A stretch of 64,000 nucleotides of DNA from Opitutaceae bacterium UBA2377 (GCA_002344205.1 DDSZ01000039.1:190299-254298), one strand, 5' to 3'. Shown: positions 1-8,553, counted from the stretch's first letter. Program-made: numbers and translations. Notes: generated by a model from the letters alone, not told the origin.

Positions 1-470
1 TGCTGCTCGCCGCCGGACAACTGCGTGCCCAGCCGGTGGGTCTTCTCGCCGAGACCCACGGAAGACAGCAACTGTCGGGCCCGGGCCTCCATCGCCTCGG
101 GCGTCAACCGGCCGAGTTTGCGCATGGGCATCATCACGTTTTCCAACGCCGTGAACTCCTGCATCAGAAAGTGAAACTGAAACACGAACCCGATGTGCTC
201 GCCGCGCGCCGCCGTGCGGTCCGCATCGCTGCTGTTGGACATCAGCCGGTTGTTGATCCAGATGTCGCCGTCATCCTGCCGGTCGAGCAGGCCCAGCAGG
301 TAAAGCAGCGTGCTTTTGCCGCAGCCGGAAGGCCCGACAATCGCATAGACCTGCCCGCGGTGCGCCTCGAAGGAAACGCCCTTGAGCACATGCACCCTCC
401 CCTCGCCTTGACCGAGGTAGCGGTGGATGTTGGCGCAACGCAGCGCGACGGTATTGGCGGAAACAGGCAT
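1..470 (-). CDS. ABC transporter ATP-binding protein (LolD/MacB type), 3' end cut by window
   Basis: Cytoplasmic ATPase that should power the FtsX-type permease encoded just upstream on the same strand. Translating from the ATG at 470 gives 156 residues before the window edge. A Walker A motif (GPSGCGKST) lies near residues 45-53, the Q-loop region (FVFQFHFLMQE) follows, and the ABC signature LSGGEQQ is at the very edge; Walker B and the H-loop lie outside. This layout matches the LolD/MacB/FtsE class of about 220-240 residues. It is the last gene of the TolC-adaptor-permease-ATPase order, so export of a lipid, peptide or small molecule is likely, but the substrate cannot be read from sequence. 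Confidence 0.93.
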   Translation of the reverse strand, partial: MPVSANTVALRCANIHRYLGQGEGRVHVLKGVSFEAHRGQVYAIVGPSGCGKSTLLYLLGLLDRQDDGDIWINNRLMSNSSDADRTAARGEHIGFVFQFHFLMQEFTALENVMMPMRKLGRLTPEAMEARARQLLSSVGLGEKTHRLGTQLSGGEQ

Positions 471-586
471 CGGGGCGATCAGCGGCGGAACCGGGTTGGA
501 TGAGATCGGATGAAAGGAGGTGAATGACGGTTTCCAGCTTCAGCGCCCCCGTCAGCTTGCTGCTTGATGCTTATCGCTTTCATCTT
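471..586. repeat. Intergenic spacer with heptamer repeat (548-582)
   Basis: Between the stop of the permease gene (587) and the ATPase start there is a short degenerate 7-bp tandem array at 555-582: GCTTGCT, GCTTGAT, GCTTATC, GCTTTCA. The last two units recur inside the coding region near 11128-11148. A purine-rich AAAGGAGGTGA at about 511-521 looks like a Shine-Dalgarno site, but on the plus strand, where no real gene follows. Confidence 0.6.
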
Positions 587-1831
587 TTATTGCGCCGTCC
601 CCCGGATCACATCACCCGGCTCCAACCGCGCCGCCCGGCGGGAAGGCACCAGGCTGGCGAGCATCACCATGACGACGGCCGTGAGGGTGGCGGCCACATA
701 ATGCCAGATGGACCAGGCCACGATGAAGGTGTCCGCGGCGAAAATTCCCCGGATGCTGATCGGGGTCTTGGATACGGCGTAGGTGATGCCGGCGCCGAGG
801 ATCCAACCCAGCACCGTGCCGATGGTCAGGACAATGGTCGCCTGCCAGATGAAAATCCTGGAGATGTCCTCGCGGGTGTAACCCATGGACCGGAGAATCG
901 CGATCTCCTTGGTCTTCTCCATGACGATCATCGCGAGGGTGTTGAACATCGCCAGGCCGGCGATGAGCGTGAAAACCGAGACCGTGATGGCGGAGGAGAT
1001 GCGCAGGGCGCGAAAAACCTCCAGCCAGGTTTTTTCCCGCTCCTGCCAGCTTTTCGAGAGGTGATGGAGAACCTCGGTCATGTGGGCCGCATCCGCCACC
1101 GCGCGGTCCTTCTCGATCAGCCCGACCTGGATGAACGATGCCCCCGTGGGTTTGCGCAGCAGCGAGCGGGCTTCGCCCATGTTCAGATAGACGCGCACGC
1201 GGTCGATGTCGCTGACGCCCGTCTCGTAGATAGCCGACACCCGGTAGCGCCGGAGTTGTCCGCCGATTTCCAATTGGTAGCTCTCCCCCACCTCCAGTTG
1301 CAGCCGGCGGGCCATTTCGAGGCCGATGAGACTGCCGCTGGGCGTGCCGCGAAAATCGTCGATCACGCCGCGCACGATCTGCCGCTCCAAATCGGACACC
1401 TTCAGGTGGTCCTCCACATTGATGCCGTAAACGCGCACCGACTCGTTCTTGAAAGCGCTGCGCATGATCACGGCGCCGTGCAGCACCTCCGACACGCCCG
1501 CGACGTTGGGGAAACGCTTCACCGCATCGATGACGAGCTTCGGCTCCTCGATGCCCTCGATGTATTTTTGGCCCTCCTTGGTCCGGATCTCGTAGTCGGA
1601 GCCATAGCCGTCGGCCGACATGCTGCGGATCGTGTATTGGATTTTGTCCTCGATCCGGATCGCCCCGTTGGTGCCCAGGATGGTCCGGATGAAAAACTGC
1701 TCGAAACCGCTCGTCGTGGCCTGCGTGACCACAAACAGCCCCACGCCCAGCACGATGCACGACAGGCTCATCAGCATGGCGCGCTTCTTGGCCGTGAGGA
1801 AGCGGAAGGCGATATGGAGGTTGGGTGACAT
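587..1831 (-). CDS. FtsX-like ABC transporter permease (MacB/LolC type)
   Basis: A 414-residue inner-membrane permease. There is one transmembrane helix near residues 17-38, a large periplasmic domain (about 40-270), then three helices near 275-298, 325-347 and 372-393. The C-terminal tail, with VPSRRAARLEPGDVIRG, is typical of FtsX/MacB permeases. The four-helix plan with one large periplasmic loop fits mechanotransmission-type exporters, not classical importers. It lies between the adaptor gene (30 nt upstream) and the ATPase gene. Start: ATG at 1831, immediately followed by the cytoplasmic N-terminus SPNLHIAFRF, which is usual in this family. Confidence 0.92.
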   Translation of the reverse strand: MSPNLHIAFRFLTAKKRAMLMSLSCIVLGVGLFVVTQATTSGFEQFFIRTILGTNGAIRIEDKIQYTIRSMSADGYGSDYEIRTKEGQKYIEGIEEPKLVIDAVKRFPNVAGVSEVLHGAVIMRSAFKNESVRVYGINVEDHLKVSDLERQIVRGVIDDFRGTPSGSLIGLEMARRLQLEVGESYQLEIGGQLRRYRVSAIYETGVSDIDRVRVYLNMGEARSLLRKPTGASFIQVGLIEKDRAVADAAHMTEVLHHLSKSWQEREKTWLEVFRALRISSAITVSVFTLIAGLAMFNTLAMIVMEKTKEIAILRSMGYTREDISRIFIWQATIVLTIGTVLGWILGAGITYAVSKTPISIRGIFAADTFIVAWSIWHYVAATLTAVVMVMLASLVPSRRAARLEPGDVIRGTAQ

Positions 1832-1861
1832 CGGGACGAACAGGGCGGATCGGCCGGCGGA

Positions 1862-2983
1862 TCAACCGCGCACCGGGGCCGGCCGGGTGCGCACCCGGTC
1901 GCCGTTGCGGAAGCGATCCAGTTCGTCAACGATGACCTCGTCCCCTTCTTCCAGGCCGCCGAGGATCTCCACCGTGGTCAGGCTGGTGAAACCCACTTCG
2001 ACTTGGCGCAGTTCGACCCGGCCGTTTTTCACGAGATAGACGTTGTTGCCGAACAGCGCCCGGCGCGGGATGTTCGCATCCGCCTGCCGTTCACCGACGA
2101 CGATGGTCACCTCGCCGGTGATGCCCGGCACCAGGCGCTCGGCGTTGATGCTCACATCGAGATGGACGATGTAACGCTGGGTCTCGGGATCGGAGGTGGG
2201 CAGGATCTTGGTGATGATCGCGTCGAACAGCTCGCCCCCGTAGGGCAGGAAGCGCACCCGCGCGCGCTGGCTGATGCGCAGATCGGCAAAGTTTTCCTCG
2301 CTGATCTTGGCCTCCACCGTCCGGGAGGAGGAGATCAGCTTGGCCAGCGGCCAGTTCGGGCCGATGAGATCGCCGGGGCGGGCCGCGCCGACCTCGGAAA
2401 TGACGCCGTCAAACGGCGCCACGATGGTCATTTTCTCCAGTTGGCGCTGTTTGACCCTCAGGGTGTTCTCATAGCCGTCAATCAATTCGCGGTTCCTGAC
2501 CTCTTCCAGTTCCAGGCGCTGCTCAATGGCCCGGACCTTCCGGCGCTCGCGGGTCAGCTCGGCCTCGGAACGGTTGCCCGAGCGGGTGAGGCGCTCAAAC
2601 TCCTCCAGTTGTTCGCGCGCCGTCTGCAATTCCAGCTCGATGGCCGAACCGACCGCGATCCGGCGCTTCTCCGCCTCATACCTCACCCGGATGCCCTCGA
2701 TTTCCAGTTTCAGGTCGCCGGTGTCGAGCTGGGCCAGCACCTCGCCTTCCTTCACCACGCTGCCCGGGTCGAGGATGCTGTGGATGACGCGCCCGCCCGC
2801 CTCGCTCTTGAGCTCCATTTCAAATTCGGCCAGCACCGTCACGCTGCCGGGCACCTGCTTCAGGGCCTGGCCGCTGCTCGCTTTCGCCACCACGGCGGTC
2901 GGCCGGGAAAGCTGGATGAAAAGCACCACGACGACAATCAGTCCGGCAAGGATGGACAGGATTTTTTTGGAGGAGGCGGACAT
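1862..2983 (-). CDS. HlyD/MacA-family periplasmic adaptor protein
   Basis: A 373-residue membrane-fusion protein linking the inner-membrane ABC permease to the TolC-like channel. There is an N-terminal signal anchor (KKILSILAGLIVVVVLFIQL), a first half-lipoyl segment (about 50-85), an alpha-helical hairpin rich in Glu and Arg (about 95-185), the second half-lipoyl segment (APFDGVISEVGAARPGDLI, about 195-215), and beta-barrel and membrane-proximal domains. I chose the ATG at 2983 because it sits directly before the signal anchor; an upstream ATG at 3112 would add 43 residues of low-complexity, non-signal sequence. No clear Shine-Dalgarno is seen. It lies between the TolC and permease genes. 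Confidence 0.9.
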   Translation of the reverse strand: MSASSKKILSILAGLIVVVVLFIQLSRPTAVVAKASSGQALKQVPGSVTVLAEFEMELKSEAGGRVIHSILDPGSVVKEGEVLAQLDTGDLKLEIEGIRVRYEAEKRRIAVGSAIELELQTAREQLEEFERLTRSGNRSEAELTRERRKVRAIEQRLELEEVRNRELIDGYENTLRVKQRQLEKMTIVAPFDGVISEVGAARPGDLIGPNWPLAKLISSSRTVEAKISEENFADLRISQRARVRFLPYGGELFDAIITKILPTSDPETQRYIVHLDVSINAERLVPGITGEVTIVVGERQADANIPRRALFGNNVYLVKNGRVELRQVEVGFTSLTTVEILGGLEEGDEVIVDELDRFRNGDRVRTRPAPVRG

Positions 2984-3187
2984 GGGAGGATCGGAAACGG
3001 GGCGGGCTGATGTTGGGCGGATGGCGGAAGGTGCAAAACCTGTCCGCCGGGATAAAACAGAATGACAACTAGGGATGGAAATGCCGGCCGGGGCAAGGCC
3101 TGTCGCACCCATCCGTCCGGGCGAAGGGACCGGGCCCCGGCGGTTTCGTTCCGCCTGGTCGGGCCTCCGCCTGGCCGGCGGCCACGG

Positions 3188-4549
3188 TCAAAGCCCGCCG
3201 GACGACGGCAGGGAAACGTCGGCGTTCACGAAATTCACAAACTCACCCAGCTTGAGGAGGTAGTCGTAGCGGGAGAGCTGGGCCGCGGTCAGCGCCCGGT
3301 CGTAGGCGGCCCGGGCGGCATTGACGTCGGTCTCGGATGCCTGTCCGCGCCGGAATTCATCCTGCCGGTAATCAAGGAAGCCCGTGGCGTTGCTGAGCAG
3401 CCGCTCGTTGATGACCAGTTGCCGCTCGGCCAGCTCCACCGCCTTGGCCGCGCGCTGGGCGTCGCGCGGGAGGTTGGTTTTCAACTGCCGGAAGTTTTCT
3501 TCCGACTGCCGCAGGCGGGCCAGCGCGGTGCGGGTGGCACCCTGGCTCTGGAAGCCGTCAAAGATGTTCCAATTCACCACCAAGCCCACGTAATTGTGCT
3601 GCAGCCCGTATTTCTGGGCGATGTCGAGCGAGTAGCTCTGCTCGTCCTGGGTGATCGCCGCCTGGAAGCTGAGTTTCGGCAGGAGCCGGGTCCGCTGGTT
3701 TTTGTAGGTCAGCCGGTTCACTTCCACCTCGCGCCGGCTGCTGCGGATTCTGGCGACATCCGGCTCGTCCTGGGCCATAAAGCGGCTCAGTTCACGCCGC
3801 ACCGCCGCCGCGCTCGACGGGACCGGCGGGATGACCGACGGCACCTGGCTGTCGGGCGGCTCGTTGCCCCCGAGCAGGGCGGCGTAGCCCTGCTTGGCCA
3901 TTTCGTAGTTCCACTCGGCGGTTTCCTGGGCCAGCGCCGCCTGCTCGGCCGCGATCCGGGGCAGAAACACCGCACCTTCGGCAATCTCGCCCTTGGCCAG
4001 ACGCTCCTCGGCCACCTTTTGCGCGTTGTCGGCCATCACCCGGGCAAATTGGGCGGCCTCCATCTGCACCTTGCGCTGCACCATGAACATGAAACCGGTG
4101 CGCACCTCGTGGGCCAGCAACCGCCGGGCCTCCGCGTGATTGTCCGTGGCGATGGCCCGCCGGATGGCGCCAATCTTGGCCGAGTTCATCCGCTCTCCCC
4201 AATGAAACACCGGCTGGTTCAGGGAAACGGCGTAATAAACCTTGTCGGTGTTATACCAGTCCGGGCGATCCTGGCGTTTTTCCCGCCCCCACGTCGGGCG
4301 GTAGTTTCCGCCCAAATTCGGATAGAGGTTGGACTTCGCCTGCTGCAAATCGCCGTCGGCGGCCATGAGTTCGAGATTCCGCAGGATCATCCGGGGGGAT
4401 TGGGCATCAACGTCCGCCAGCACCTGCCGCAGTTGCGGGAACAGGTCCTCGGCCATCGTGTAACCTTCGGCCGCAACAGCCGGCCGGGAGGCGGCGGTCA
4501 GACCCAGCAGGACGGCAACAAACCAAAAACGCAGGTGTAATGTCTTCAT
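3188..4549 (-). CDS. TolC-family outer membrane efflux protein
   Basis: An outer-membrane channel of about 453 residues. A signal peptide (MKTLHLRFWFVAVLLGLTAASRPAVA) is followed by two repeats of long, Gln/Glu/Arg/Ala-rich helices with short beta segments (for example LVVNWNIFDGFQSQGA, a typical strand-turn before the second coiled coil). This is the OEP fold. An alternative ATG at 4564 adds MRPLL before the signal peptide. First gene of the operon; the adaptor, permease and ATPase genes follow on the same strand. A TATAAT hexamer about 60 nt upstream is a plausible -10 box. Confidence 0.92.
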   Translation of the reverse strand: MKTLHLRFWFVAVLLGLTAASRPAVAAEGYTMAEDLFPQLRQVLADVDAQSPRMILRNLELMAADGDLQQAKSNLYPNLGGNYRPTWGREKRQDRPDWYNTDKVYYAVSLNQPVFHWGERMNSAKIGAIRRAIATDNHAEARRLLAHEVRTGFMFMVQRKVQMEAAQFARVMADNAQKVAEERLAKGEIAEGAVFLPRIAAEQAALAQETAEWNYEMAKQGYAALLGGNEPPDSQVPSVIPPVPSSAAAVRRELSRFMAQDEPDVARIRSSRREVEVNRLTYKNQRTRLLPKLSFQAAITQDEQSYSLDIAQKYGLQHNYVGLVVNWNIFDGFQSQGATRTALARLRQSEENFRQLKTNLPRDAQRAAKAVELAERQLVINERLLSNATGFLDYRQDEFRRGQASETDVNAARAAYDRALTAAQLSRYDYLLKLGEFVNFVNADVSLPSSGGL

Positions 4550-4609
4550 GAGCAATGGTCGCATCAGAACGCCGCCCGGTCCGGATATTGCAATCCGTTA
4601 ATTGCATTG

Positions 4610-4615
4610 ATTATA
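4610..4615 (-). promoter_or_regulatory. Candidate -10 box of the efflux operon
   Basis: On the minus strand the spacer between the tolC-like gene and wzm contains a perfect TATAAT, in an AT-rich patch that stands out from GC-rich surroundings. It sits about 60 nt upstream of the tolC-like start. No convincing -35 hexamer is seen at 16-18 nt, so this remains a candidate. Confidence 0.35.
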
Positions 4616-4727
4616 CCGGCGGCCGGGAACCGGTGCGGAAAATCCTCCCCGGCCGCGTACATCACGCCGCCCTGCCGGTCGCCGGGCTTTACTCGCCGCG
4701 GTTTTTCAGGCTACAAGCGCTGCTCCG

Positions 4728-5537
4728 ATGACTTCCTCCCCGCTGCGTGAACTCTGGTCGCACCGCTCCCTCGCCTGGCAATTCACCCTGCGCAACGTCG
4801 AGCTGCGCCACAAGGGCAGCCACCTCGGGCTGGTCTGGTCCCTCCTCGGGCCGCTGCTGATGCTCGGGCTTTATGTCCTCGTTTTCGGCTTCATTTTCTC
4901 CGGCCGGTTCAAGGCCGAAGCCGTCATGGAAAGCCGCGTGGAATACGCCCTGGTGGTTTTTCTCGGGCTCGCCCTCCATCATTTTGTCGCCGAGGTCATC
5001 AACCTGAGCCCCGGTCTGGTCACGGCCAACCCCAACTTTGTGAAGAAAGTGGTGTTTCCGCTCGGCGTGCTGCCCGTGGCGGGGGTCGGCGCGGCGTTCA
5101 TCCACTTTCTTATCACGCTGGCCTTGGTGTTCGTCGGCGCATTGGCGACCGGCGTGCCGCTGAGCTGGGGGACGCTGGGCTGGCTGCCAGTGCTGCTCGT
5201 GCCGCTGGCGGCCGGCGCTTTCGGCCTGGCGCTGGGGCTCTCGGCCTTGGGCGTGTTTGTGCGTGATTTCGCCCCGCTCACCCAGTTTCTCGGCCTGGCC
5301 CTGCTGTTTGCCAGCGCGGTGTTTTATCCCGTCAACCTCATCCCTCCCGCCATCTGGACCTTCCTCCGGTTCAATCCGCTGCTGCACCTGATTCACGAAG
5401 CCCGCGGCGTGGTCTTCTGGGGCGAACCGGTCAACCTCGCCGCCGTGGGCTACCTTTACGCCGTGAGCTTTTTGGCGCTGGCTGTCGGCGCCTGGCTTTT
5501 CCGCCGCCTGCGCCCGAGCTTCGCGGATGTGCTGTAG
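4728..5537 (+). CDS. wzm: Polysaccharide ABC transporter permease (Wzm/TagG type)
   Basis: A 269-residue ABC-2 permease with about six transmembrane helices, expected to export an undecaprenyl-linked polysaccharide across the inner membrane. The N-terminal region with LAWQFTLRNVELRHKGS and GLVWSLLGPLLMLGLYV is the hallmark of the Wzm/KpsM/TagG family: an amphipathic helix, then the first membrane segment. Length is normal (about 260-275). Its expected ATPase partner, Wzt, is encoded 33 kb away at 38352 instead of next door. Start ATG at 4728; divergent from the efflux operon. Confidence 0.92.
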   Translation: MTSSPLRELWSHRSLAWQFTLRNVELRHKGSHLGLVWSLLGPLLMLGLYVLVFGFIFSGRFKAEAVMESRVEYALVVFLGLALHHFVAEVINLSPGLVTANPNFVKKVVFPLGVLPVAGVGAAFIHFLITLALVFVGALATGVPLSWGTLGWLPVLLVPLAAGAFGLALGLSALGVFVRDFAPLTQFLGLALLFASAVFYPVNLIPPAIWTFLRFNPLLHLIHEARGVVFWGEPVNLAAVGYLYAVSFLALAVGAWLFRRLRPSFADVL

Positions 5538-5929
5538 CAGCCCGCTGGCGGGCGCTGGTTCGCGGCCAGAATCCAATTAACCGCAAGGAACGCAAAACCC
5601 GCAAAGAGGTAACCCGAACCTCCCCGCGGATTTCACGGATGGCTCAGCTGGTCACCTGGTCTGCTATAGCGGTTTCATTAAAACTGTAGCCGGAAAAGGT
5701 AGGGCCCGACCTCCGGGCGGGCAGCGGTCCGCTCGGCCTGTCCGCCATAGCCTTGGCGACGGCGGAAGAGCGGACCCTACCGGCGCTACCGCGCCACAGG
5801 ACTGCGGCTGCACTGTTACTTGATATGCCCTGGTCCTGGTTCGCTAGCACCTCGCTCCGCGTGATCCGCGGGAAGGATTGGCGGCTGGTTCGCTGAACGC
5901 TGATCGCTGACAGCTTTCCGCTTACCGCC
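5538..5929. other. Repeat-filled spacer between wzm and the dehydratase gene
   Basis: This 392-bp gap holds no credible gene. It contains period 9-10 repeats at 5581-5609 (CCGCAAGGAA, CGCAAAACC, CGCAAAGAGG), an 84-bp palindromic element (5698-5781) and a heptamer array abutting the stop of the dehydratase gene (5892-5926: GCTGAAC, GCTGATC, GCTGACA, GCTTTCC, GCTTACC). These elements may act as transcript ends between the convergent genes, but no T-run terminator is visible. Confidence 0.6.
5698..5781. repeat. 84-bp palindromic element
   Basis: The ends are inverted (GGTAGGG at 5698, CCCTACC at 5775-5781). Nested stems follow: GGTCCGCTC pairs with GAGCGGACC, and TCCGCC pairs with GGCGGA around the core ATAGCCTTGGCGAC. 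The left arm carries a small hairpin, CCCG with CGGG. A related left arm (GG-AGGGCC-GACCTCCGGGC) recurs near 44981, and the core CCAT(A/G)GC(C/T)TTGGCGACGGCGG recurs near 34911. It resembles a REP/BIME-type extragenic palindrome. Confidence 0.6.
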
Positions 5930-7867
5930 TCAGTCCAGGTGAGGCACATATTCGGGCACAATTTCCTTTAACTGCGCCTTCAAGGTATTCGGGCTCACGG
6001 TGTAAAGCAGCGGCTCCAGTTGATCAATCGCCCGCGCACTGGCTTCGGTCGGATTGCCCTGGGGCACAAAGCGCATGATCCGCGGGTGGCTGGTCGGCAG
6101 ATGGTCCTCATCCTTGTGCCGCAATTCCTCGTAGAGTTTTTCCCCCGGCTTGAGACCGGTGAACTTGATCTCGATGTCCTCGTCCACCTTGAAGCCGCTG
6201 AGCTCGATCATCTGGCGGGCGAGATCCACGATCTTCACCGGCTGCCCCATATCGAGGACAAAGATCTCTCCGCCCTCCCCGAGCACCGCCGCTTGGAGAA
6301 CCAAGCCCACCGCCTCCGGGATCGTCATGAAATAGCGGGTGACATCGGGATGCGTCACGGTCACCGGCCCGCCGGCGGCAATCTGCCGGCGAAAGATCGG
6401 GACCACGCTGCCCGAGGAACCCAAAACATTCCCAAACCGCACCGCCATGAATTTGGTCGCGGGAACTTGCAGGGCAGGCTTGCCCGAAGCCGCGCCCCGG
6501 GCACCGCCCGCGGCCACCGCGGCGGGCTGCGGTGCAGCGGCCGTCACCCGGGCATGCATGGCCTGCAGGTGGATTTCCGCCAAACGCTTGCTGCACCCCA
6601 TGACGTTGGTCGGGTTGATCGCCTTGTCCGTGGAGATGAGCACGAAGGCCTCGACCCTGTGCGCGGCAGCGACTGCCGCCAGGACCCGCGTGCCCACGCT
6701 GTTGTTGCGCACGGCCTCGCCCGGCTGACGTTCCATCAGATAGACATGCTTGTGCGCCGCCGCGTGAAAGACCACCTGCGGCCGCAGCCGGCGAAACAGC
6801 TCCTGCAGCCGGGTTTCGTCGAGGATGTCGGCCACGACCGGCGTGGCAATGGCCCCCATCCCGCGTTCGTTCATCTCCTGTTCAATGAGAAAAAGGCTGC
6901 CCTCGGACTGGTCGAGCAGCAGCAGCCGGTGAGGATTAAGGTCCGCCACCTGCCGGCAAAGCTCGCTGCCGATGCTGCCGCCCGCCCCGGTCACGAGCAC
7001 CACCTTGTCCTCCACAAATCGGCGGATTCCGGCCGTGTCCAATTTTACCGGTTCGCGGCCAAGCAGATCCTCCACGTCCACCGCCCGGATTTGGCTGACC
7101 TTGGCCCTCCCGGAGGCGAGATCCTCCAAGGCCGGCATGATCTCCACCTTGTAACCCTGGGCGACCAGGCTGAGCAGAATCTCTTTCACCCGTTTCCGGG
7201 CGGCCGAAGGCATGGCCACCACCACCGTGCGCACCCGCTTGAGATCGGCGTCCATCATGCCTTCGGGGGGCCCCAGCACCGGGATGCCGTGCACCAAGCG
7301 GCCCCGCTTCGCCGGATCGTCATCAAAAAACGCCACCGGCTTGAACCCCCGGGAAGGCTTGCTCAGAAACTCCTTGGCCAGCGAGGCGCCGGAATCGCCC
7401 GCCCCCACAATGGCGATTTCCTCCAGCCGCTTGCCGCCCCGGCTGCTGGCGCTGCTCAGTCGCTCCTGGTAAACGCGTAGAAAAATGCGGAAGGCACAGA
7501 GCCCGGTCACACTCAACAAAAGGTCTATCAACAGGACCCCGCGCGGAAACACATAGTCCGCCTGCCCGATCCACCGCGGCAGGATGAGCAAAGTGCTCCC
7601 CAAAGCCATGGCCGCGGCCACCCGCACGAGGTCCGGGATGCTGAAGTAGCGCAGCATGCTGCCTGTCTGCCGCATCAGCACCAGGCAGAGGAACTTCACC
7701 CCCACGGCATACTTCAGCAGCCGCAGTCGCTCTTCCTGCATCTCCGGCGGCAGCGCGAAATCAAAGCGCAGCTCATAGGCGAGATAGAACGAAACGCAGA
7801 GAATCGAAAGATAAACGCATACCGTCACCCAGAACCGCAGCCCGAGCTCGCGCAGAAACGCCTTCAT
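5930..7867 (-). CDS. Membrane nucleotide-sugar 4,6-dehydratase (WbpM/PglF/CapD family)
   Basis: A 645-residue inner-membrane SDR predicted to convert UDP-GlcNAc to the UDP-4-keto-6-deoxy sugar. Four transmembrane helices occupy about residues 10-130. A first Rossmann-like region has GAGDSG at 155-160; the catalytic Rossmann domain has VTGAGGSIGSE at 292-302, STDKAINPT near 412-420 and the active-site region NVMGCSKR near 421-428. Full length matches WbpM/PglF (about 590-665). It would supply the keto sugar for the pglE/pglD-like genes at 13.4-15.4 kb. An Ala/Gly-rich stretch just before KFMAVRFGNVLGSSGS is an insertion encoded by a palindromic element. ATG at 7867 preferred over an upstream in-frame TTG. 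Confidence 0.93.
   Translation of the reverse strand: MKAFLRELGLRFWVTVCVYLSILCVSFYLAYELRFDFALPPEMQEERLRLLKYAVGVKFLCLVLMRQTGSMLRYFSIPDLVRVAAAMALGSTLLILPRWIGQADYVFPRGVLLIDLLLSVTGLCAFRIFLRVYQERLSSASSRGGKRLEEIAIVGAGDSGASLAKEFLSKPSRGFKPVAFFDDDPAKRGRLVHGIPVLGPPEGMMDADLKRVRTVVVAMPSAARKRVKEILLSLVAQGYKVEIMPALEDLASGRAKVSQIRAVDVEDLLGREPVKLDTAGIRRFVEDKVVLVTGAGGSIGSELCRQVADLNPHRLLLLDQSEGSLFLIEQEMNERGMGAIATPVVADILDETRLQELFRRLRPQVVFHAAAHKHVYLMERQPGEAVRNNSVGTRVLAAVAAAHRVEAFVLISTDKAINPTNVMGCSKRLAEIHLQAMHARVTAAAPQPAAVAAGGARGAASGKPALQVPATKFMAVRFGNVLGSSGSVVPIFRRQIAAGGPVTVTHPDVTRYFMTIPEAVGLVLQAAVLGEGGEIFVLDMGQPVKIVDLARQMIELSGFKVDEDIEIKFTGLKPGEKLYEELRHKDEDHLPTSHPRIMRFVPQGNPTEASARAIDQLEPLLYTVSPNTLKAQLKEIVPEYVPHLD
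6472..6550. repeat. Palindromic insertion inside the dehydratase gene
   Basis: Two inverted repeats lie here: GGGCA (6472-6476) with TGCCC (6481-6485), and GCACCGC (6501-6507) with GCGGTGC (6529-6535). On the minus strand they encode the Ala/Gly-rich peptide between the helix after the active site and the conserved VRFGNVLGSSGS strand, where family members usually have only a short loop. The frame is kept. Confidence 0.5.
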
Positions 7868-8146
7868 ATCAGGAAGTAGAACCAAAAACCGGCAACAGGG
7901 AGCAAGCGCAAAAGGGAATTGGAGGCCGACGCTTTATCGGCGCATTCTGCGCTCTCTGCGGTGAAATGTCCGGGCGGAAGGCCGCCGCTTAAACTTCAAC
8001 CCTCAACTTAATCTGGCGGGACGGCGTGGTTGGGGCGCGCGCCAGCGCGCTGACCTACTGTTTACCGCTTACCGCTGATCACGACCCCGCACCCGCAACT
8101 CCAGTGCGCACTTGCATGGCAGCCCGACCGGCTTCATTTTGGCAGC
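7868..8146. other. Spacer with period 9-10 and heptamer repeats
   Basis: No gene is seen in this gap. It contains a period 9-10 repeat near 7941-7968 (CGCATTCTG, CGCTCTCTG, CGGTGAA), a stretch alternating AAACTTCAA/CTCAACTTAA near 7988-8010, and a heptamer array at 8049-8081 with GCTGACC, GCTTACC and GCTGATC units. Promoters for the divergent dehydratase and hicBA genes should lie here, but none is recognisable. Confidence 0.5.
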
Positions 8147-8368
8147 ATGAACCCAATCGCCACGATTACCGCCCGCATAGTGCGCGAAGGACCGTGGTTC
8201 GTCGCCTTCTCGCCGGAATTTCCCGAAGGCAACGGCCAAGGCCGCACCGAGGCCGAAGCGGTCGAGTCACTGCGCCAATCCATCCTGCTGTTGCTGGAAG
8301 ACCGCCGGGCAGACGCCTTGGCCAACTTGGGCGACGGGGAGAAACTGATTCCGCTCGCGCTGGCATGA
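8147..8368 (+). CDS. hicB: HicB-family antitoxin (short form)
   Basis: A 73-residue protein with the partial RNase H-like HicB fold: ITARIVREGPWFVAFSPEFP, then a GRTEAEAVESLRQSILLLLED helix. The pattern 'x-W-x-x-x-x-P-E-F-P-x-G-x-G-x-T-x-x-E-A' is characteristic. It lacks the C-terminal DNA-binding extension of longer HicB proteins, so autoregulation by this protein alone is uncertain. It overlaps the hicA start by 4 nt (ATGA), giving translational coupling with the antitoxin first, an order often seen for this short subfamily. Confidence 0.85.
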   Translation: MNPIATITARIVREGPWFVAFSPEFPEGNGQGRTEAEAVESLRQSILLLLEDRRADALANLGDGEKLIPLALA

Positions 8369-8553
8369 AGCGTAAGGAACTCATCCGCCATCTTCTGGCG
8401 CATGGTTGCCAATTCAAACGAGAGGGCGGCTCACACACCATCTACTGGAACCCTGTCACGGGACGGCGTGAGCCGTTGCCCCGTCATGCCGAGATTCCGG
8501 ATATCCTCGCCCGCAAAATCTGCCGCGCCCTCTCAGTGGTTGAGCCGAAGTAA
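8365..8553 (+). CDS. hicA: HicA-family mRNA interferase toxin
   Basis: A 62-residue dsRBD-like toxin predicted to bind and cleave mRNA. MKRKELIRHLLAHGC begins helix 1; the catalytic-His region GGSHTIYWNP and the PRHAEIPDILARKICRAL helix are all standard HicA signatures. The length is typical (about 60-80). The start ATG at 8365 overlaps the hicB stop. The pair lies between polysaccharide genes in a repeat-rich zone and may stabilise the locus, which is an inference. Confidence 0.87.
   Translation: MKRKELIRHLLAHGCQFKREGGSHTIYWNPVTGRREPLPRHAEIPDILARKICRALSVVEPK

Noticed and set aside
511..521. Strong Shine-Dalgarno-like AAAGGAGGTGA with ATG at 524 on the plus strand
   Set aside because: The frame that follows is the antisense shadow of the permease gene, so this is probably coincidental.
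524..1828. Long plus-strand frame opposite the FtsX permease gene
   Set aside because: It reads as His/Arg/Asp-rich low-complexity sequence, as expected for the antisense of a GC-rich gene; the minus-strand protein has clear family features.
3062..4540. Long plus-strand frame opposite the TolC-like gene
   Set aside because: No domain is recognisable and composition is typical of antisense frames; the minus strand encodes a coherent TolC protein with signal peptide.
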